In this document: piece after piece, positions 62,158 through 64,000 of the stretch | Layout: each line of letters opens with the position of its first letter | How positions within the stretch are numbered: position 1 is the first letter of the stretch | From: Litorivivens sp041624475 | GTDB lineage: Bacteria; Pseudomonadota; Gammaproteobacteria; Pseudomonadales; Spongiibacteraceae | Direction of reading: 5' to 3' | Length of the DNA: 64,000 nucleotides | Assembly (NCBI RefSeq): GCF_041624475.1 | Contig: NZ_JBFJUX010000001.1 | Span: 186,001 to 250,000, forward strand | Notes under the pieces: generated by a model | What the model was told of the DNA's origin: nothing | Databases searched by the model: none | The model's input: only the letters and a program-made list of their open reading frames with translations | Translations under genes and position numbers: made by a program

Positions 62158-63357
62158 TTACTGCAAGGTGTAGCAGTCCCGTCCGTTTTGTTTACTTTTA
62201 TAGAGAAGCTGGTCCGCTTCGTGCAGCAGGTCCCCGGCGGTCAGTTGGGCGTCTGGCACTTTGCGGCGAGCGCCGATGCTGGCGCTGACATAGCGCCTTG
62301 CGGTACCGGTGTGGTGGTGGGGAATCTTCAAATCGCGAATGGCGATCAAAAGACCTTCGATCATTCGGCGGCTATTGTCTTCATTGACCCCATACCAGAT
62401 CAGGGCAAACTCCTCTCCGCCTATCCGCGCAATGATATCGCTGGGCCGGCGTGACTGGCTGCGTAGCGCCGAGGCTATCTGCTTGAGGCAATGATCGCCT
62501 GCAGGATGACCGTAGTGGTCGTTATAAGCCTTGAAATGATCCAGGTCGAGCATCACCACGGTGATGGGTCGATGTTCCCGGCTGGCGAGCTTGAACAGGC
62601 GGCGATATTCCCGCTGGAAGGCGCGCTTGTTGAGTAGCCCCGTGAGACTGTCATCGCGGGAGAGCTGGTGCAAATAGTCTCGCCGAATCCAGGTCAAGCG
62701 GTTGTGCACTTCCACGACCCAGGAGCCTGCGGCGATAACAATGGTCATTAGAGTGAATGAGTAAATTCGCCCCAGGGTAGGGATTTCCCCGCGAAAACCG
62801 TTGAGTTCTGCGGCAACGGCGATCAGACAGATACCCGCCAATTGAGGGGTTTGTACTCGCCACCGCACACGGCACAGCAGCAACCCGATAAAGGGAGGTA
62901 GGGCAATCAATGCCATCGGAATCTCCAACCCCACCTTTAATCCGCTGTAGCGTTGAAATACCAGTAACAGGGAAATCAAGGTCATTCCAGCCGCACAGGC
63001 AAACTCGGAGTAGCGGCGTAGTGAAGGGCGGAGTGCAATAGTCGCGGCAATTATCGCAACGGGGAGTACGCCGAAGAACACCTGCTTTTGGCGTAGCTCA
63101 ATATGGGCCTCGGGTATCGCTGGAAGTAAATGGTCGATGCCGGTGAGTATAAGCGCCAGCAGCGCCCCCGCGAGCATCGCTGTTACTCTGAAGTAAACGC
63201 GTGACTGGTCGTTATGACGCAGGAACCTTGTCTCATCGACGCCGCGGAAGCGCATACCATAGACTTCGCTCATGCGGCGCCGGGTCATGCGATTCACCGG
63301 CAGGCTTTCGCGCCCGTCGAGTGCCAGCAGTAAATGGCTAGAGCGCAGGTCAGGCAT
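62158..63357 (-). CDS. Membrane diguanylate cyclase (GGEEF)
   Basis: A 399-residue protein with about six membrane helices (about 60-225) forming an unnamed sensor region and a C-terminal cyclase domain with GGEEF in ARIGGEEFALIW and an inhibitory RPSD five residues before it; both are functional forms, so c-di-GMP synthesis is expected. The start is ATG 63357, overlapping the stop of the upstream gene by 8 bases. It is a tandem paralogue of that gene. Confidence 0.92.
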   Translation of the reverse strand: MPDLRSSHLLLALDGRESLPVNRMTRRRMSEVYGMRFRGVDETRFLRHNDQSRVYFRVTAMLAGALLALILTGIDHLLPAIPEAHIELRQKQVFFGVLPVAIIAATIALRPSLRRYSEFACAAGMTLISLLLVFQRYSGLKVGLEIPMALIALPPFIGLLLCRVRWRVQTPQLAGICLIAVAAELNGFRGEIPTLGRIYSFTLMTIVIAAGSWVVEVHNRLTWIRRDYLHQLSRDDSLTGLLNKRAFQREYRRLFKLASREHRPITVVMLDLDHFKAYNDHYGHPAGDHCLKQIASALRSQSRRPSDIIARIGGEEFALIWYGVNEDNSRRMIEGLLIAIRDLKIPHHHTGTARRYVSASIGARRKVPDAQLTAGDLLHEADQLLYKSKQNGRDCYTLQ

Positions 63358-64000
63358 ACTGCTCACTTGTGGCAATCACTGTGTGATTGCGCCCACTGGC
63401 TTTGGCTTCATAAAGTTTTCGATCTGCCAATTTTAGAATGTCAAAGCGATTGCGGTTGTCATCCGGTATCAGGTGAATGGAGCCAATGCTCAATGTTACG
63501 TGTTGCAGCTGATCGGGTCGGGCCTGATGAGGAATGGCAAGGTTTTCGATACTCTGCCGCACTTGCTGCAGCACGCGGATGTTCTGCTCCTCCGACAGCC
63601 CGTAAAATAGTAGCGCGAATTCTTCACCGCCGATTCGAGCCACGAAGCCTTCGTGGTGGTCGGCGACTTCTCGAAGTGTGCGGCCCAGTCTGGCTAGACA
63701 ATGGTCGCCTTGCGAGTGGCCATAGTTGTCGTTGTAAGGTTTGAAATAATCGACGTCGGCCAGCGCTATGCTGATCGGACGATGCTCGCGCTGAGCGAGT
63801 GAAAACAGGCGTCGATAGAGGTTGCGAAATTCTCGCCGGGTCAGCGCACCGGTCAGCCCGTCGTGTTGGATCTTGTTGCGCAGATCTCGTGACTCAAGCC
63901 AGTTCAGTCGATTATTGGCTTCTACAATGTAGCAGCCCACCGCGCCGAGAATGAACATGATCACTGACATTTCAATCTCATAAACGGTGTTGGCCAGGGC
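63350..64000 (-). CDS. Membrane diguanylate cyclase (GGEEF), partial at window edge
   Basis: The frame is open to the edge (…NTVYEIEMSVIMFILGA), so the N-terminal membrane part is missing. Visible are the last membrane helix, the linker (EANNRLNWLESRDL) and a full GGEEF domain (ARIGGEEFALLF). The position for the inhibitory RxxD site holds HHEG, so product feedback at that site is absent, unlike the adjacent paralogue. The linker and domain closely resemble those of the 62158 gene, which supports a tandem duplication. Confidence 0.9.
   Translation of the reverse strand, partial: ALANTVYEIEMSVIMFILGAVGCYIVEANNRLNWLESRDLRNKIQHDGLTGALTRREFRNLYRRLFSLAQREHRPISIALADVDYFKPYNDNYGHSQGDHCLARLGRTLREVADHHEGFVARIGGEEFALLFYGLSEEQNIRVLQQVRQSIENLAIPHQARPDQLQHVTLSIGSIHLIPDDNRNRFDILKLADRKLYEAKASGRNHTVIATSEQYA

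Noticed and set aside
1..64000. tRNA, rRNA, CRISPR, prophage or insertion-sequence features
   Set aside because: I looked for cloverleaf-like intergenic blocks, regularly spaced repeats, transposase or integrase motifs and terminal repeats and found none that I could support.

Overview
The window is the replication-origin region of a gammaproteobacterial chromosome. It opens with the tail-to-head order rpmH – oriC – dnaA – dnaN – recF – gyrB. It later carries the blocks plsC–gmhB–glyS–glyQ, trkH–trkA–rsmB–fmt–def / lysM–dprA–tsaC–hemF–aroE, and gamma-carbonic anhydrase–prlC–yheV-like, an order known from Pseudomonas and relatives. Two large TonB-dependent receptors, a sterol-desaturase-like hydroxylase, an Atm1-type exporter and a caa3-like oxidase suggest an aerobic, probably marine or aquatic member of the Cellvibrionales/Spongiibacteraceae type. 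That placement is inferred from gene content and order only.

Layout. 1-6.9 kb: oriC with consensus DnaA boxes and an AT-rich unwinding stretch, then dnaA, dnaN, recF and gyrB. Two parS-type sites lie inside recF. 7-12.3 kb: two paralogous GAF-GGDEF diguanylate cyclases flanking a YihG-type acyltransferase, then an Atm1-like ABC exporter. 12.3-17.3 kb (minus strand): an SOS-regulated yebG and a translationally coupled two-component cluster (receiver, membrane PAS histidine kinase, receiver, receiver-kinase hybrid). 17.4-25.8 kb: a Kef-type antiporter, a LysR regulator divergent from a membrane hydroxylase, a SIMPL protein, an SDR divergent from a TonB receptor, and a small membrane protein. 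26.4-31.9 kb: a cytochrome c oxidase operon whose subunit II carries two extra c-type haem domains and which has two subunit III-like genes, a subunit IV and a Sco copper chaperone. 31.9-33.9 kb: a large unrecognised protein with a possible papain-like C-terminal site.

34-47.2 kb is mostly minus strand: phospholipid and LPS-core genes with glycyl-tRNA synthetase, an EAL phosphodiesterase with a degenerate GGDEF, a MazG-like pyrophosphohydrolase, a methyltransferase, the Trk potassium system and the rsmB–fmt–def translation set. 47.4-53.9 kb runs rightward: LysM protein, dprA, a glutaredoxin–MauE fusion, tsaC, hemF, aroE and a Ca/Na antiporter. A structured intergenic repeat sits at about 54.0-54.2 kb. 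54.2-62 kb holds a gamma carbonic anhydrase, oligopeptidase A, a zinc-ribbon protein, a MAPEG protein, an LHPP-like HAD phosphatase, a small membrane protein with an HEWGH motif and a second large TonB receptor. The window ends in two overlapping membrane GGEEF cyclases, the outer one cut by the window edge.

Themes: chromosome replication and segregation signals; dense c-di-GMP signalling (five GGDEF-type genes); a phosphorelay module; and an accessory block of about 27 kb (7-34 kb) placed between gyrB and plsC, which are neighbours in Pseudomonas. I saw no tRNA, rRNA, insertion sequence, prophage or CRISPR array.
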